Counted from the stretch's first letter, positions 9,553-17,492 are shown. The stretch is DNA of 64,000 bases from CBDIHP01 sp965279195 (GCA_965279195.1 CBDIHP010000039.1:186001-250000), one strand, 5' to 3'. Made by a program: numbers and translations. Notes: generated by a model not told the origin, from the sequence alone.

Positions 9553-9710
9553 GGCGCTGGGCGCGGGTCTCCTGAACCTGCCCCAGCCTGCGCCTCGCCC
9601 CACCGCGTAACGCGGTCTCCAGAGCGGAATCCAGAAGGGTCTGGAGACCCGGTTCGCTGGTCCACTTCGATTCATGTGGGGGCGGGGTCTGGAGACCCTC
9701 GCCCAGCGCC
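9553..9710. repeat. Inverted-repeat element, about 158 bp
   Basis: Twenty-base arms at 9553-9572 and 9691-9710 are inverted copies with one mismatch. The interior repeats the near-palindrome GGGTCTGGAGACCC. It fills the intergenic gap between the RidA and SDR genes and contains no gene. It may be a small non-autonomous element or a large structured leader of the SDR gene. Confidence 0.4.
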
Positions 9711-9726
9711 TGCGGCCCGTTCGCCA

Positions 9727-10566
9727 ATGGAACTGGAACGAATCGTGCCCCAACGCCGCCTGGAAGGCATGGCCTGCGTCATCATCGGCGGTTCGAGCGG
9801 CATCGGCCTGGCGTGCGCGAGGCGGTTCCTCGTCGAAGGAGCCCGCGTCCATGTGGCGGGCAAGACGGATGACTCGGTCCAACTCGCCCGAGCGGAACTC
9901 GCCCCCCTCGGCGACGTCCACGCCCTCGCCATCGACGCCGCCGAGGAATCGGATGTCGAGCGATTCTTCGCATCGAGACCCGGACGCATCGATGTCCTGC
10001 TCCACGTCGCCGGCATCAGCGGACGCAGGTTCGGCGACGCCCCGCTGCACGAGTGCACGCTCGGCGGCTGGGAGACCGTCCTCGCCCAGAACGCCCGCAG
10101 CGTCTTCCTCACCAACCGCGCGGCCATCCGGCGGATGCTGGCCCAGGAGATCGACGGAAACGGCCTGCGCGGATGCGTCGTCAACGTCGGGTCGGTGCTG
10201 GCGACGTCCCCATCACCCCGCTACTTCGGCACCTACGCCTATGCCGCCAGCAAGGGCGCGATCGAATCGATGACCCGCATGGCCGCCGCGCAATATGCCC
10301 CGGACCGCATCCGTTTCAATGTGCTCGCACCTTCGTTGATCGAAACGCCGATGTCCCAGCGCGCCGTGAACGACCCGACCATCCGGGCGTTCCTGGAGAC
10401 CAAGCAACCCCTGGCGGGCGGCCCGGGGACGGTCGATGATTGCGTCGAGGCCGCGCTGTTCCTGTGCGAGCCCACCAGCCGATTCATCACCGGGACGACC
10501 CTGACCGTCGACGGCGGCTGGTCGGTCTCCGAAGGCCAGTGGCCGGAACCGAAGGGCGACGGATGA
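9727..10566 (+). CDS. Short-chain dehydrogenase/reductase
   Basis: The 279-residue protein is a classical SDR. The cofactor motif GGSSGIGLA lies near residues 21-29, HVAGISG occupies the NNAG position, and the catalytic set is Ser in NVGSVL with YAASK (Tyr and Lys). The C terminus ITGTTLTVDGGWS is typical of the 3-oxoacyl-ACP reductase/sugar dehydrogenase type. The stop overlaps the next gene's start (ATGA), so it is translationally coupled to a SIS-domain gene; this suggests sugar or polyol metabolism. Substrate unknown. Confidence 0.85.
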   Translation: MELERIVPQRRLEGMACVIIGGSSGIGLACARRFLVEGARVHVAGKTDDSVQLARAELAPLGDVHALAIDAAEESDVERFFASRPGRIDVLLHVAGISGRRFGDAPLHECTLGGWETVLAQNARSVFLTNRAAIRRMLAQEIDGNGLRGCVVNVGSVLATSPSPRYFGTYAYAASKGAIESMTRMAAAQYAPDRIRFNVLAPSLIETPMSQRAVNDPTIRAFLETKQPLAGGPGTVDDCVEAALFLCEPTSRFITGTTLTVDGGWSVSEGQWPEPKGDG

Positions 10567-11351
10567 GCGACGCGCAGCCGACCGACGTGTTCTCGCAGTA
10601 CCTGAAGGCCGCCCGGTCGGCCCTCGACGCCATCGAGGCCGATCAGCTAGGCCCCATCCAGCAGGCTGCCGAACGGTTTGCGAAGGCGATCCTGGCCGGT
10701 CGGCTGGTCCACGTCTTCGGGACGGGCCACTCGCGGATGGCCGTCGAGGAGATGTTCCCGCGATACGGGTCGTTCCCCGGGTTCCACCCGATCGTGGAAC
10801 TCTCGATGACCTTCCACAACCCCGTCGTCGGCCCCAACGGCCAGCGCCAGGCGATGTTCCTGGAAAACGTCCAGGGCTTCGGGCCCGTCCTCTGGCGGAA
10901 CTTCGTCACCTCGCCCGACGACTGCCTGCTCGCCATCTCCACCAGCGGCTGCAACGCGGTGACGATCGACGTCGCCATCGAGGCGAAGAAACAGGGCATG
11001 TTCACGGTCGCCCTCACCTCCGTGGCCCACGGCAAGGCCTCGACTTCGAAGCACGAGAGTGGCCGGAAGCTCACGGATGTGGTCGATCTCGTCCTCGACC
11101 ACCACGCGCCGGTGGGGGATTCGGCGGTCTGGATCGACAACCTGCGCACGCCGGTCTCGCCCCTTTCGAGCGTGACCGGGTGCGCGGTCATCAACATGCT
11201 CAAGGCCGAGACGGCCCGCCTGCTGACCGAGGCCGGGCAGCCGCCGCTGGTCCTGACGGCCGCCTGCCACGTCGGGGCGGAAGGGGCGAGGCAACTGTTC
11301 GACGCCACCTATGACGACTACCGCCGACGGATCGGCGTGCTCTACCGCTGA
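10563..11351 (+). CDS. SIS-domain protein, UPF0309-like
   Basis: The 262-residue protein contains one SIS domain, with VFGTGHSRMAVEEMFPRYG forming the phosphosugar-binding start and ISTSGCNAVTIDVAIEAK the second loop. The arrangement resembles the UPF0309 family, which binds phosphosugars and is often found beside amino-sugar genes. It starts within the SDR stop codon (ATGA). Its 3' end overlaps by 10 bases the 3' end of the convergent propeller gene. Confidence 0.75.
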   Translation: MSDAQPTDVFSQYLKAARSALDAIEADQLGPIQQAAERFAKAILAGRLVHVFGTGHSRMAVEEMFPRYGSFPGFHPIVELSMTFHNPVVGPNGQRQAMFLENVQGFGPVLWRNFVTSPDDCLLAISTSGCNAVTIDVAIEAKKQGMFTVALTSVAHGKASTSKHESGRKLTDVVDLVLDHHAPVGDSAVWIDNLRTPVSPLSSVTGCAVINMLKAETARLLTEAGQPPLVLTAACHVGAEGARQLFDATYDDYRRRIGVLYR

Positions 11352-12247
11352 GCGTTGCTCGGCACGCCCTGGATGTAGAGACGGACGTCCGGGTGCATGG
11401 TATAGAGCCGCAGACCCTCGGGGGCCTTCACGAGGATCCCGCTGGAGTTGTTGGTGGGGACGATCGGGTTCCCCGGGAACTTCTCCCAGTGGATCTTGTC
11501 CTTCGACCGCGCCAGGCAGGTCGTCCAGGGCTTGCCAGGGCGGCTCTCGTTGGCGTGGTAGACGGCGTAGTACAGATCACCACGCTTGACCACCTGGTTC
11601 ATCGCCACGGCCGCCTTGTCGTAGGAACCCGGCCCGAGCCCGATGATCGGCTCGTCCTGGACGTTGGTCCAGACCTTCAGATCCGTCGAGGTTGCCAGCC
11701 AGATTCCGAGGTCCTTCCGCTCATAGAAGAGGAACCAGGTCCCATCCTCCTCGATGACAGCGGGGGTGCCATAGGGGCCAGGCTCGATCGGCTTGCCGCC
11801 TTTGAGCCGGACATCCAGGGGCCCCTGCTCCTGCCAGGCGATGCCGTCGGTCGAGGTCAACCGATGGGCGACGTCATTCTTCCCCTCGGCGAACATGTGG
11901 AACGCGCCGTCTTTCTTGACGATGCACATGTCCTCGACCCAGCCCTCGGTGTGGATTGGATTCCTGGCGTCGCGTTCCCAGCTCAGGCCGTCCTTCGAGG
12001 TCGCATGGCCGAGCAAGCGAAGGGGGGATTTGTCGTCGTTGTACCCCGTATACCAGAGGTGGTAGACCCCTTTGTCATCCACCAGGGTGTAGCCCCGCTC
12101 ACGGATTTTCCTGTCCCAGGTGTCGGTGCCCGTCCCCGCGAATAGCGGCCGGTTCGAGTACGGCTCCCAGCGAGTGAAGAGCCAGGGCTCTTCGGCCCTG
12201 TCGGCGGTCGAGAGGATCAAGAAAACGGTCGCGGCGAGGATGCTCAT
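11342..12247 (-). CDS. Secreted five-bladed-propeller glycosidase-like protein
   Basis: The 301-residue protein begins with a signal peptide (MSILAATVFLILSTADRAEE) and continues with repeated blade motifs of the GH43/GH32/GH117-type beta-propeller: YHLWYTGYN, SKDGLSWERD, STDGIAWQEQ, TWFLFYERKD and SKDKIHWEKFPGNPIV. Such proteins bind or cleave plant or algal glycans. I cannot place it in one GH family, and catalytic residues were not confirmed. The start ATG at 12247 was chosen because it begins the signal peptide; the frame is open further upstream through the adjacent repeat element. Confidence 0.7.
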   Translation of the reverse strand: MSILAATVFLILSTADRAEEPWLFTRWEPYSNRPLFAGTGTDTWDRKIRERGYTLVDDKGVYHLWYTGYNDDKSPLRLLGHATSKDGLSWERDARNPIHTEGWVEDMCIVKKDGAFHMFAEGKNDVAHRLTSTDGIAWQEQGPLDVRLKGGKPIEPGPYGTPAVIEEDGTWFLFYERKDLGIWLATSTDLKVWTNVQDEPIIGLGPGSYDKAAVAMNQVVKRGDLYYAVYHANESRPGKPWTTCLARSKDKIHWEKFPGNPIVPTNNSSGILVKAPEGLRLYTMHPDVRLYIQGVPSNAQR

Positions 12248-12314
12248 GATGAAGGACTCTCGGGTGATTGGTCGTCGGACGCGAGTGTGACGAACCCCTG
12301 CCCTCGGGGCAAGC

Positions 12315-12462
12315 CACCCGGAGTGCGGAAGCTCGCTTCCGCTCTGTTCTCGCGGAGCTTGCTCCGCGTGCCCCATCGAAGCGAAAAACGCTGTCCGACG
12401 TCCCATCTCGGGAGCAAACTCCCACCTCGCGAAAGCGGAAGCGAGCTTCCGCGCTCCGGGTG
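12315..12462. repeat. Inverted-repeat element upstream of the tRNA
   Basis: Twenty-nine-base inverted arms at 12315-12343 and 12434-12462 differ at one position. Each arm contains a GGAAGC(T/G)(C/A)GCTTCC palindrome. The 90-base interior has another hairpin (CGCGGAGCTTGCTCCGCG). It is about 148 bp with no coding capacity, in the gap between the propeller gene and tRNA-Ala. The form is that of a MITE or large REP-type element. Confidence 0.5.
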
Positions 12463-12474
12463 AGATCCGCCCGC

Positions 12475-12503
12475 TTGCGTTTCGCGGGGCGAGGGGTTAG
12501 GAT
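12475..12503 (+). promoter_or_regulatory. Promoter of tRNA-Ala
   Basis: A TTGCGT -35 box (12475-12480), 17-base spacer and TAGGAT -10 box (12498-12503) lie 12 bases before the mature tRNA 5' end, a near-ideal housekeeping sigma promoter. Confidence 0.6.
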
Positions 12504-12515
12504 ATCCCCATCGCT

Positions 12516-12593
<78 letters not shown>

Positions 12594-12596
12594 GAA

Positions 12597-12613
12597 CTTG
12601 CCCAAAAGGCAAG
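12597..12613. terminator. Small hairpin between attL and the first prophage gene
   Basis: CTTGCC and GGCAAG arms enclose CAAAA. It lies just downstream of the tRNA and could end tRNA or leftward phage transcription. There is no strong T-run, so this is tentative. Confidence 0.3.
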
Positions 12614-12645
12614 GATCGCCAATGCCGCAAACTCTGTTGTTCTGG

Positions 12646-13884
12646 TCATTTGACCACCGTACAATGGGTTTGGGGTTCACTTCGATTGAGCCCGCCGTCG
12701 GGGAACTTTGGCGAGTGCGCTCCGACGGCGGGTTTTTCATGCGCGCCCGTAGCTCCCTTCACACCCGAGGTGAAGATGCGGGCACGGCTGTCGCGGTTGA
12801 GGTTCCTGACCTGCTTGTAGAGCCGGACCGGGACGTCTACCCTGAGACGACCCTCGGCCACGTCGGTCATCCATCCCCGGTGGAACGGCGTGTAGGGGTG
12901 GTCCTCCCACTCGTCTGTGAGCTTGCGGACGGCGGCCTCGATCGCTTCGGGCCCGCACGGGCTGGCCAGGCGCTCGATCAGCTCGACCGTGGTCGGCGGC
13001 CTGCTCGACGGCGAGGGGGCCGGCGGGGCCGGCGACGGGCGGGGTTGCACGGGCTCTGCGGGCCTCGGGGGCACCTTCCCCGCGAATTCGGCGGGGAGTC
13101 GCCCGGCGTCCTGCAGGCCCCACATCGCCAGCTTTCGGAGCATGGCGGGGGTGCGGGGCCGGGCGAGGTCCGAGAGCCACGCCCGGATCTGATCCTCCGA
13201 GGCCACTGGTGGGTCGCCTGGCGGGCCTGAGGCGATCGGCTCGGCCGTGGAGTCGTCCGGGGAGGCCGATGCCTCCTGGGGCCTCTGGGGTGGTCGGGCA
13301 TCGAGGCTCGGCGAAGGCGGGTCTCCGGCCCTCTCGCCCGCCCGCGTCAACGTACACGTTTTCTGTTCTTGTACGGGTTCTGCATATAAGGGGGGTCCAG
13401 GGGGGGGCGCGAGATCTCGCGCCGAATCGCGCGAGATCTCGCGCGGATCGGGACGCGATCTCGCGGGCTCGCGGAGGGCCGGGAAGACCGGCGGCCGGTC
13501 CTCCAGCTTCCACGCCAGGACGAAGACCGTCCGGGGCTTGCCCCACATCGTCTCCTCCACCTGGTGGAGCCAACCGGCCTCCTTCAGCCGGGCGATCCCC
13601 TTGCGGACGGAGCTCGCCGACAGGCCGGAGTCGGCCGCCAGGTCGTCGGGGGTCCGCCAGTATCGGAAGGACTGGTAACACTTCACGGCCATGAAGGCGG
13701 CCACCGTCAGGGGGGCCCCGTTCAGGCGTTTGTCGGTGAACATGGCGATCGGCAGGCAGACCCGGCCCTCATGGGCGGGACGCGGTGCGAGGTCGCCGTA
13801 GCGTGGCGGTGCCTTCTTCGGCGCGGGATCGGAATCCAGCGCGAATGACCCCACCGCGCCGCTGGCGGGTGGTAAACTGGGCAT
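12646..13884 (-). CDS. Winged-helix phage replication-type protein
   Basis: The 412-residue protein has a winged-helix domain at about residues 45-125 (RTPDDLAADSGLSASSVRKG forms the helix-turn-helix). It then has a Pro/Ser/Arg-rich linker (about 130-290) and a small C-terminal domain (VELIERLASPCGPEAIEAAV ... YTPFHRGWMTDV). This layout matches phage replication initiators/replisome organisers (lambda O-like in plan). The DNA coding for the linker holds three phased iterons, as in lambda ori. It is transcribed separately from the upstream leftward operon, which ends at a terminator at 13992-14035. Initiator role is inferred. Confidence 0.55.
   Translation of the reverse strand: MPSLPPASGAVGSFALDSDPAPKKAPPRYGDLAPRPAHEGRVCLPIAMFTDKRLNGAPLTVAAFMAVKCYQSFRYWRTPDDLAADSGLSASSVRKGIARLKEAGWLHQVEETMWGKPRTVFVLAWKLEDRPPVFPALREPARSRPDPREISRDSARDLAPPPGPPLYAEPVQEQKTCTLTRAGERAGDPPSPSLDARPPQRPQEASASPDDSTAEPIASGPPGDPPVASEDQIRAWLSDLARPRTPAMLRKLAMWGLQDAGRLPAEFAGKVPPRPAEPVQPRPSPAPPAPSPSSRPPTTVELIERLASPCGPEAIEAAVRKLTDEWEDHPYTPFHRGWMTDVAEGRLRVDVPVRLYKQVRNLNRDSRARIFTSGVKGATGAHEKPAVGAHSPKFPDGGLNRSEPQTHCTVVK
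13407..13465. other. Candidate prophage replication origin: three 22-bp-phased iterons
   Basis: The palindrome GCGCGAGATCTCGCGC occurs perfectly at 13407-13422 and 13429-13444. A third partial copy lies at 13454-13465, its GATCTCGCG core being exactly 22 bp on from the last (cores start at 13413, 13435, 13457). Twenty-two is not a multiple of three, so the spacing is not a protein repeat. A relatively AT-rich stretch with CATATAAG lies beside it at about 13350-13390. The position inside the putative initiator gene parallels lambda ori. Confidence 0.5.
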
Positions 13885-13991
13885 AACACTTCGATTGAGA
13901 AGACGGCGCTATCTGCGAGTTACTTGGCGAGTGCGTCGCGGATAAGGCCAGGGTCGCGGTTGACGGGAACTCCTCGCGGAACGATCAAAAA

Positions 13992-14035
13992 CGAAGGCCC
14001 TCTGGCGGGCTAGCACACACCGCCGAGGGCCTTCG
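13992..14035 (-). terminator. Rho-independent terminator of the leftward recombination operon
   Basis: Reading leftward, a stem of 16-17 bases (CGAAGGCCCTC...GGCGG, one bulge, 11-base loop) is followed directly by TTTTTGATC. It lies about 95 bases past the stop of the pentapeptide gene and ends the operon that starts near 17.4 kb. Confidence 0.8.
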
Positions 14036-14130
14036 ATGCACGGACCATCGCATCGCACCCGATCGAGGTGGCGGAGGCGACGGCCGGTGTACGTTGGGCG
14101 GGTGCTAGACCGCTCTCGTGGGCAACGCTA

Positions 14131-14916
14131 TCACCCGGGCGGCGGCGGGTCAACGCCCTCCGCGCCGTTTTCGGGCGGGTGGCCGGATGCCGCCACCTGC
14201 GGCGTGCGGGCCTTGATCTTCGCGGCGGCCCTGGCGATCAGGGCCGGGGCGTCGTCGCCGTCGACCTTGTAGGCGGCCAGGGCCTTGAGGGCCCAGCGGC
14301 GGGTGCCCTTGCTGAGCGGGATCCTGGCGAAGTCGGCCCAGCACCAGGCCCGGTTGGCCAGGATCAGGCCGATCAGGGCGTGGCGGCGGAGGTGCACCGG
14401 GCGGAGGTCGGCGGCGGACCCGGGCGTCGGCACGGCGCGGGCCAGCAGCTCGGCGACCAGGTCGTGCGACTGCCAGGCGAGCTTGGCCCCACTGAGGTCC
14501 GCCCCACGGAGGTACGCCCCACTGAGGTCCGCCCCACTGAGGTACGCCCCACGGAGGTCCGCCCCACGGAGGTCCGCCCCACGGAGGTCCGCCCCACGGA
14601 GGTACGCCCCACTGAGGTCCGCCCCACGGAGGTCCGCCCCACGGAGGTACGCCCCACGGAGGTCCGCCCCACGGAGGTCCGCCCCACTGAGGTACGCCCC
14701 ACTGAGGTACGCCCCACTGAGGTCCGCCCCACTGAGGTACGCCCCACTGAGGTACGCCCCACTGAGGTACGCCCCACTGAGGTACGCCCCACGGAGGTCC
14801 GCCCCACGGAGGTACGCCTGCTTTGCGACCGCTTCGAGCGCGGCGGACCGGACGTCGGTCGCGGCCTCGCTGGTGTAGGCCGGCTCCAATCGCCAGCGAT
14901 GGGGGATCGCGATCAA
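14131..14916 (-). CDS. Pentapeptide-repeat protein, 22 near-perfect repeats
   Basis: The 261-residue protein has a short N-terminal part (1-33), 22 consecutive pentapeptides of form A(Y/D)L(S/R)G at residues 34-143 plus AKLAW, then a helical C-terminal domain of about 110 residues. Pentapeptide repeats fold into a right-handed square beta-helix; MfpA/Qnr members mimic DNA and bind gyrase, but most phage members have no known role. The TTG start (14916) overlaps the upstream stop (TTGA) and has GGAAGGGGG in front. Last gene of the Rad52 operon, just before the terminator. Confidence 0.7.
   Translation of the reverse strand: MIAIPHRWRLEPAYTSEAATDVRSAALEAVAKQAYLRGADLRGAYLSGAYLSGAYLSGAYLSGADLSGAYLSGAYLSGADLRGADLRGAYLRGADLRGADLSGAYLRGADLRGADLRGADLRGAYLSGADLSGAYLRGADLSGAKLAWQSHDLVAELLARAVPTPGSAADLRPVHLRRHALIGLILANRAWCWADFARIPLSKGTRRWALKALAAYKVDGDDAPALIARAAAKIKARTPQVAASGHPPENGAEGVDPPPPG
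14488..14817. repeat. 22 tandem 15-bp units coding pentapeptides
   Basis: Units vary at only two bases: one switches Tyr/Asp (TAC/GAC), the other Ser/Arg (AGT/CGT). All other positions are invariant, including third codon positions, which indicates recent expansion or gene-conversion-like homogenisation rather than protein-level selection alone. Copy number should be unstable. Confidence 0.9.
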
Positions 14917-15377
14917 AGGGCACCCCCTTCCGGCTTCGAAGCGGGGCCGCCGCCCAGCCTGCGGAACCGCTGGATGAGCAGCGTGACGAGCTGATCCAGC
15001 CTGGTGGCCGAGACCTTCGGCGGGGTCTCGACGGGCAGGGCCACGAGCCGGTCGCCGACGCGGGAGACCCGCCAGTCGGCCCACTCGTAGGAGTCGCCGG
15101 CGGCCACGTGGTGGGCGGCGGACCTCGCCAGCTCGTCGGCCAGGTCCTCGGCGGTCTCGAACAGGAGCTGGAAGCGGACGGCGGCCCGGCTCAGGAGGAT
15201 GAGCGACTTGATCGGGTCGTCGGAGGCCCGGAACGCGGGGTCGCCGGTGAGGACGGCCGTCACCTCGGGGGCGACGTGGTGGAGCGCGTGGCCGAGCTGC
15301 TCCAGGTCGGCGGCGACGCGCTCGATGATGCGGTCGGGGTCGGAGGGCAGGTACTTGCCGATGCGGTTGGCGGACAT
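14913..15377 (-). CDS. Unknown phage protein in the Rad52 operon
   Basis: The 154-residue protein is mainly helical and acidic, and I recognise no family. ATG 15377 follows GGAGTGATC; an in-frame GTG lies six bases earlier. Its stop overlaps the TTG start of the pentapeptide gene, so the two are translationally coupled. Its position between the annealing protein and the pentapeptide gene suggests an early, DNA-related role, but nothing in the sequence shows this directly. Confidence 0.6.
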   Translation of the reverse strand: MSANRIGKYLPSDPDRIIERVAADLEQLGHALHHVAPEVTAVLTGDPAFRASDDPIKSLILLSRAAVRFQLLFETAEDLADELARSAAHHVAAGDSYEWADWRVSRVGDRLVALPVETPPKVSATRLDQLVTLLIQRFRRLGGGPASKPEGGAL

Positions 15378-15404
15378 GATCACTCCGTCGTGAAGGGGGA
15401 ATGG

Positions 15405-15605
15405 CTAGGGGGATGGATAGGCGCCGTTGACCCGCCGGGCGATCTCCGCGGCGGCGGCGCGACACTGGGCGAACGACCAGGACGGTAGGTGCTCGGGGTA
15501 GCCCCTGATGCGGGCCCAGAGCTGGATGTATTTGAGGACCCCGATGTTGTGCTCGCGTTCGAGGTCCAGGCAGAGGGCGTAGAGCCGCGCTCCGGGCAGG
15601 TTCAT
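15405..15605 (-). CDS. Small protein homologous to the C-terminal module of the Rad52-like protein
   Basis: The 66-residue protein begins 10 bases after the Rad52-like gene. Its EHNIGVLKYIQLWARIRGYP segment followed by a helix of alternating Ala/Arg aligns by eye with ERHQVGLLKYLNGWAKLQDFP and the following helix at the C terminus of that protein. It thus looks like a duplicated, free-standing copy of that tail, perhaps a competitor or partner for whatever the tail binds. Confidence 0.55.
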   Translation of the reverse strand: MNLPGARLYALCLDLEREHNIGVLKYIQLWARIRGYPEHLPSWSFAQCRAAAAEIARRVNGAYPSP

Positions 15606-15614
15606 CCGGGGTCC

Positions 15615-16622
15615 TCAGCCGTTGGACAACGCTTCCTCGTAAGCCGCCCCGCTCCCGGACGCGATCGCCTTGAGCTTGCGGCACGCCTCGCGATGCGCCT
15701 GCTCCACCTGGTCGCCGTCCCAGTCGACCATCCGGCCGGGGAAGTCCTGGAGCTTGGCCCAGCCGTTGAGATACTTGAGGAGCCCGACCTGGTGCCGCTC
15801 CTCCTGGTCCTTGGTCCAGGCGAACAGGGCCCGGCCGGTGCGGGGCGGCCGGTCGTCGGGCTGGGGCTGCGTCGGTGCGGCCTCGGGCCGCTCGGCGGCC
15901 GGGGCCTGGGGCGACAGTTTCGCCCTGTAGGACTCCACCGCGTGCCTGGCCATGCGGGCGATCTCCGACCGCATCGCGTCGCCATGCTCGGCGAACAGCC
16001 CGTCGAGGATCGCCTCCCGCTTTTCCGCCGTCATGGGCCCGGTGGCCTCGGCCTTGGGGCGGATCCCCTTCACGGCCGTCCAGCCGTGGAGCCGCCGCTC
16101 GAAGTCGGCCAGGTCGATCTTGTCCTCCGGCGCCGCCTCCCGGCCTGCCGCCCGCGCGGCCTCGTCGACCGACTGGTTCGCGAACGCGACCGCGTCGAGG
16201 ACGAAATCGCGATAGCTCCGGGCGTCCTTGGGGGCCGGCGGCGTGAAGTCGGCCACGCCGTCGCCGTACAGGTACCGGCCGACGCCGAACTTGACGGCGG
16301 CCCGCTTGAAGGCGTCGGACACCCCCGCCTTCTCGTCGTCCCCCTCGTCGGGCATGCCGGCGTAGCCGCCGACGTCCGACTTGGTGATCGTCGAGCCGTC
16401 GGGGAGGCGGAGCGTCAGCCGGCAGAGCACCGACTTCTCGCCCATGACGACCTCGTCCCACCAGTTCTCGGGCCCGATCACGCCGTCAAGCCGGTTCATC
16501 GCGGTCCGGGCGGTGATGTAGGGGATCTCGCGGCCGGCCTGCTTCCGGGTGCGGACCTCTTTGGCGTCGAAGGGCGCGGCCAGCTCGCGCCACAGCTCGG
16601 GATACTGCGTCCTGGATGCCAT
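15615..16622 (-). CDS. Rad52-like single-strand annealing protein
   Basis: The 335-residue protein has a Rad52/22-type core at about residues 5-130. It has FDAKEVRTRKQAGREIPYIT, the NRLDGVIGPENWWDEV strand-helix, and KAGVSDAFKRAAVKFGVGRYLY, the classical Rad52 signature helix. A helical region and a charged linker follow, then a C-terminal LLKYLNGWAKL module. It anneals complementary single strands during phage recombination/replication. No exonuclease partner or SSB is recognised nearby. It is the third gene of the leftward operon. Confidence 0.8.
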   Translation of the reverse strand: MASRTQYPELWRELAAPFDAKEVRTRKQAGREIPYITARTAMNRLDGVIGPENWWDEVVMGEKSVLCRLTLRLPDGSTITKSDVGGYAGMPDEGDDEKAGVSDAFKRAAVKFGVGRYLYGDGVADFTPPAPKDARSYRDFVLDAVAFANQSVDEAARAAGREAAPEDKIDLADFERRLHGWTAVKGIRPKAEATGPMTAEKREAILDGLFAEHGDAMRSEIARMARHAVESYRAKLSPQAPAAERPEAAPTQPQPDDRPPRTGRALFAWTKDQEERHQVGLLKYLNGWAKLQDFPGRMVDWDGDQVEQAHREACRKLKAIASGSGAAYEEALSNG

Positions 16623-16677
16623 CGTCGTCGTCTCCGATGGCCCGCCCCCTCGCGAGGGCGGGCGGGTCCGTGGGGGA

Positions 16678-17055
16678 TCAGATCATCGCGTTGGCCAGCG
16701 TCCAGACGTTGGCCGGATAGGTGGTTTCGAGGATGTGGCCGGCCCACTCGTCGTCGGTGGCGGGCAGGGCGGCGGCGGCCTCGTCGGCGGTGCGGAACTC
16801 GACCTCCGACCGCCGCTCGTAACGCTCGCGGGGGTACAGCGGGGGCTCCCAGCCGTCCTCGGCCGAGACCTCCCACAGCTCGTCGATCCACCCCTGATAG
16901 TCTCGCTCCTGGCGGGCGGCGAAGCGCGGCAGGACCTTGCCGGGGAGGTAGCCCTCCGTGGCGTCCAGGAAGACCCGGCGGCAGTAATCGTCGTCCAGGC
17001 TCAGGAGAAAGGGGTCGATGGGCAGGGCCGGATGTAGTATCCTTCGCGTCAGCAT
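16678..17055 (-). CDS. Unknown early phage protein
   Basis: The 125-residue protein starts at an ATG with the ribosome site GAGGAGTGAGCG. It is acidic and rich in aromatic residues (DDDYCRRVFLDATEGYLPGK, YPRERYERRSEVEF). No known motif is recognised. It is the second gene of the leftward recombination operon, between a small acidic protein and the Rad52-like gene. Confidence 0.6.
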   Translation of the reverse strand: MLTRRILHPALPIDPFLLSLDDDYCRRVFLDATEGYLPGKVLPRFAARQERDYQGWIDELWEVSAEDGWEPPLYPRERYERRSEVEFRTADEAAAALPATDDEWAGHILETTYPANVWTLANAMI

Positions 17056-17138
17056 CGCTCACTCCTCGCAGGGTTGGGGGTTGCTCACCTTGGGGGCCTG
17101 TGCGAGGGGCAAACTCGCACGGGCCCTTTTTCATTGGT

Positions 17139-17414
17139 TCAGAACGCGGGCTCGAACGGCTTGTAGGCTTCGAGCTGCTCCGGCGTGAACTCGGGCCGGA
17201 TCCGGGCGGCGTGGGATTCCAGGATCTCCGCCAGCTTGATGGCGAACTCGGCGTCGAGGCTGCGGTAATAGCCGGCCTGGTCGAGCAGGTAGCCGGCGAA
17301 GGTCTGCGGGTCCGCCGCGATGGCTGGGAAGTCGGTGATCGAGACGCGGAAGTCGTCGAACGACTCCCAGGCGTCGGGCTGCGCTCCGGTCTTGGCTTCC
17401 GTCGTCGTCGTCAT
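17139..17414 (-). CDS. Small acidic early protein
   Basis: The 91-residue protein starts MTTTTEAK at 17414 behind an AGGAG site; the open frame continues upstream, but through the promoter region. It has an acidic, helical body (FRVSITDFPAIAADPQTFAG, KLAEILESHAARIRPEFTPE). First gene of the leftward operon. Function not recognised. Confidence 0.6.
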   Translation of the reverse strand: MTTTTEAKTGAQPDAWESFDDFRVSITDFPAIAADPQTFAGYLLDQAGYYRSLDAEFAIKLAEILESHAARIRPEFTPEQLEAYKPFEPAF

Positions 17415-17465
17415 TTCGTCGCTCCTGATGCGAGATGGGCCGCCGCTCGACCCGACACGTCTAAA

Positions 17466-17492
17466 GTAATACGTAAACTGGTAGATTGTCAA
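17466..17492 (-). promoter_or_regulatory. Leftward early promoter
   Basis: On the minus strand a perfect TTGACA -35 box (17492-17487) is followed after 15-18 bases by TATTACTTT, whose best -10 register is unclear. It sits in the only AT-rich stretch of this region and drives the recombination operon. Confidence 0.5.

Noticed and set aside
14488..14817. CRISPR-like tandem repeat
   Set aside because: Units are 15 bp, directly adjacent with no spacers, and code for pentapeptides.
14068..14994. Plus-strand frame encoding repeated RPTEV units
   Set aside because: It is the antisense reading of the 15-bp pentapeptide units, which are open in all frames because the unit is a multiple of three without stops.
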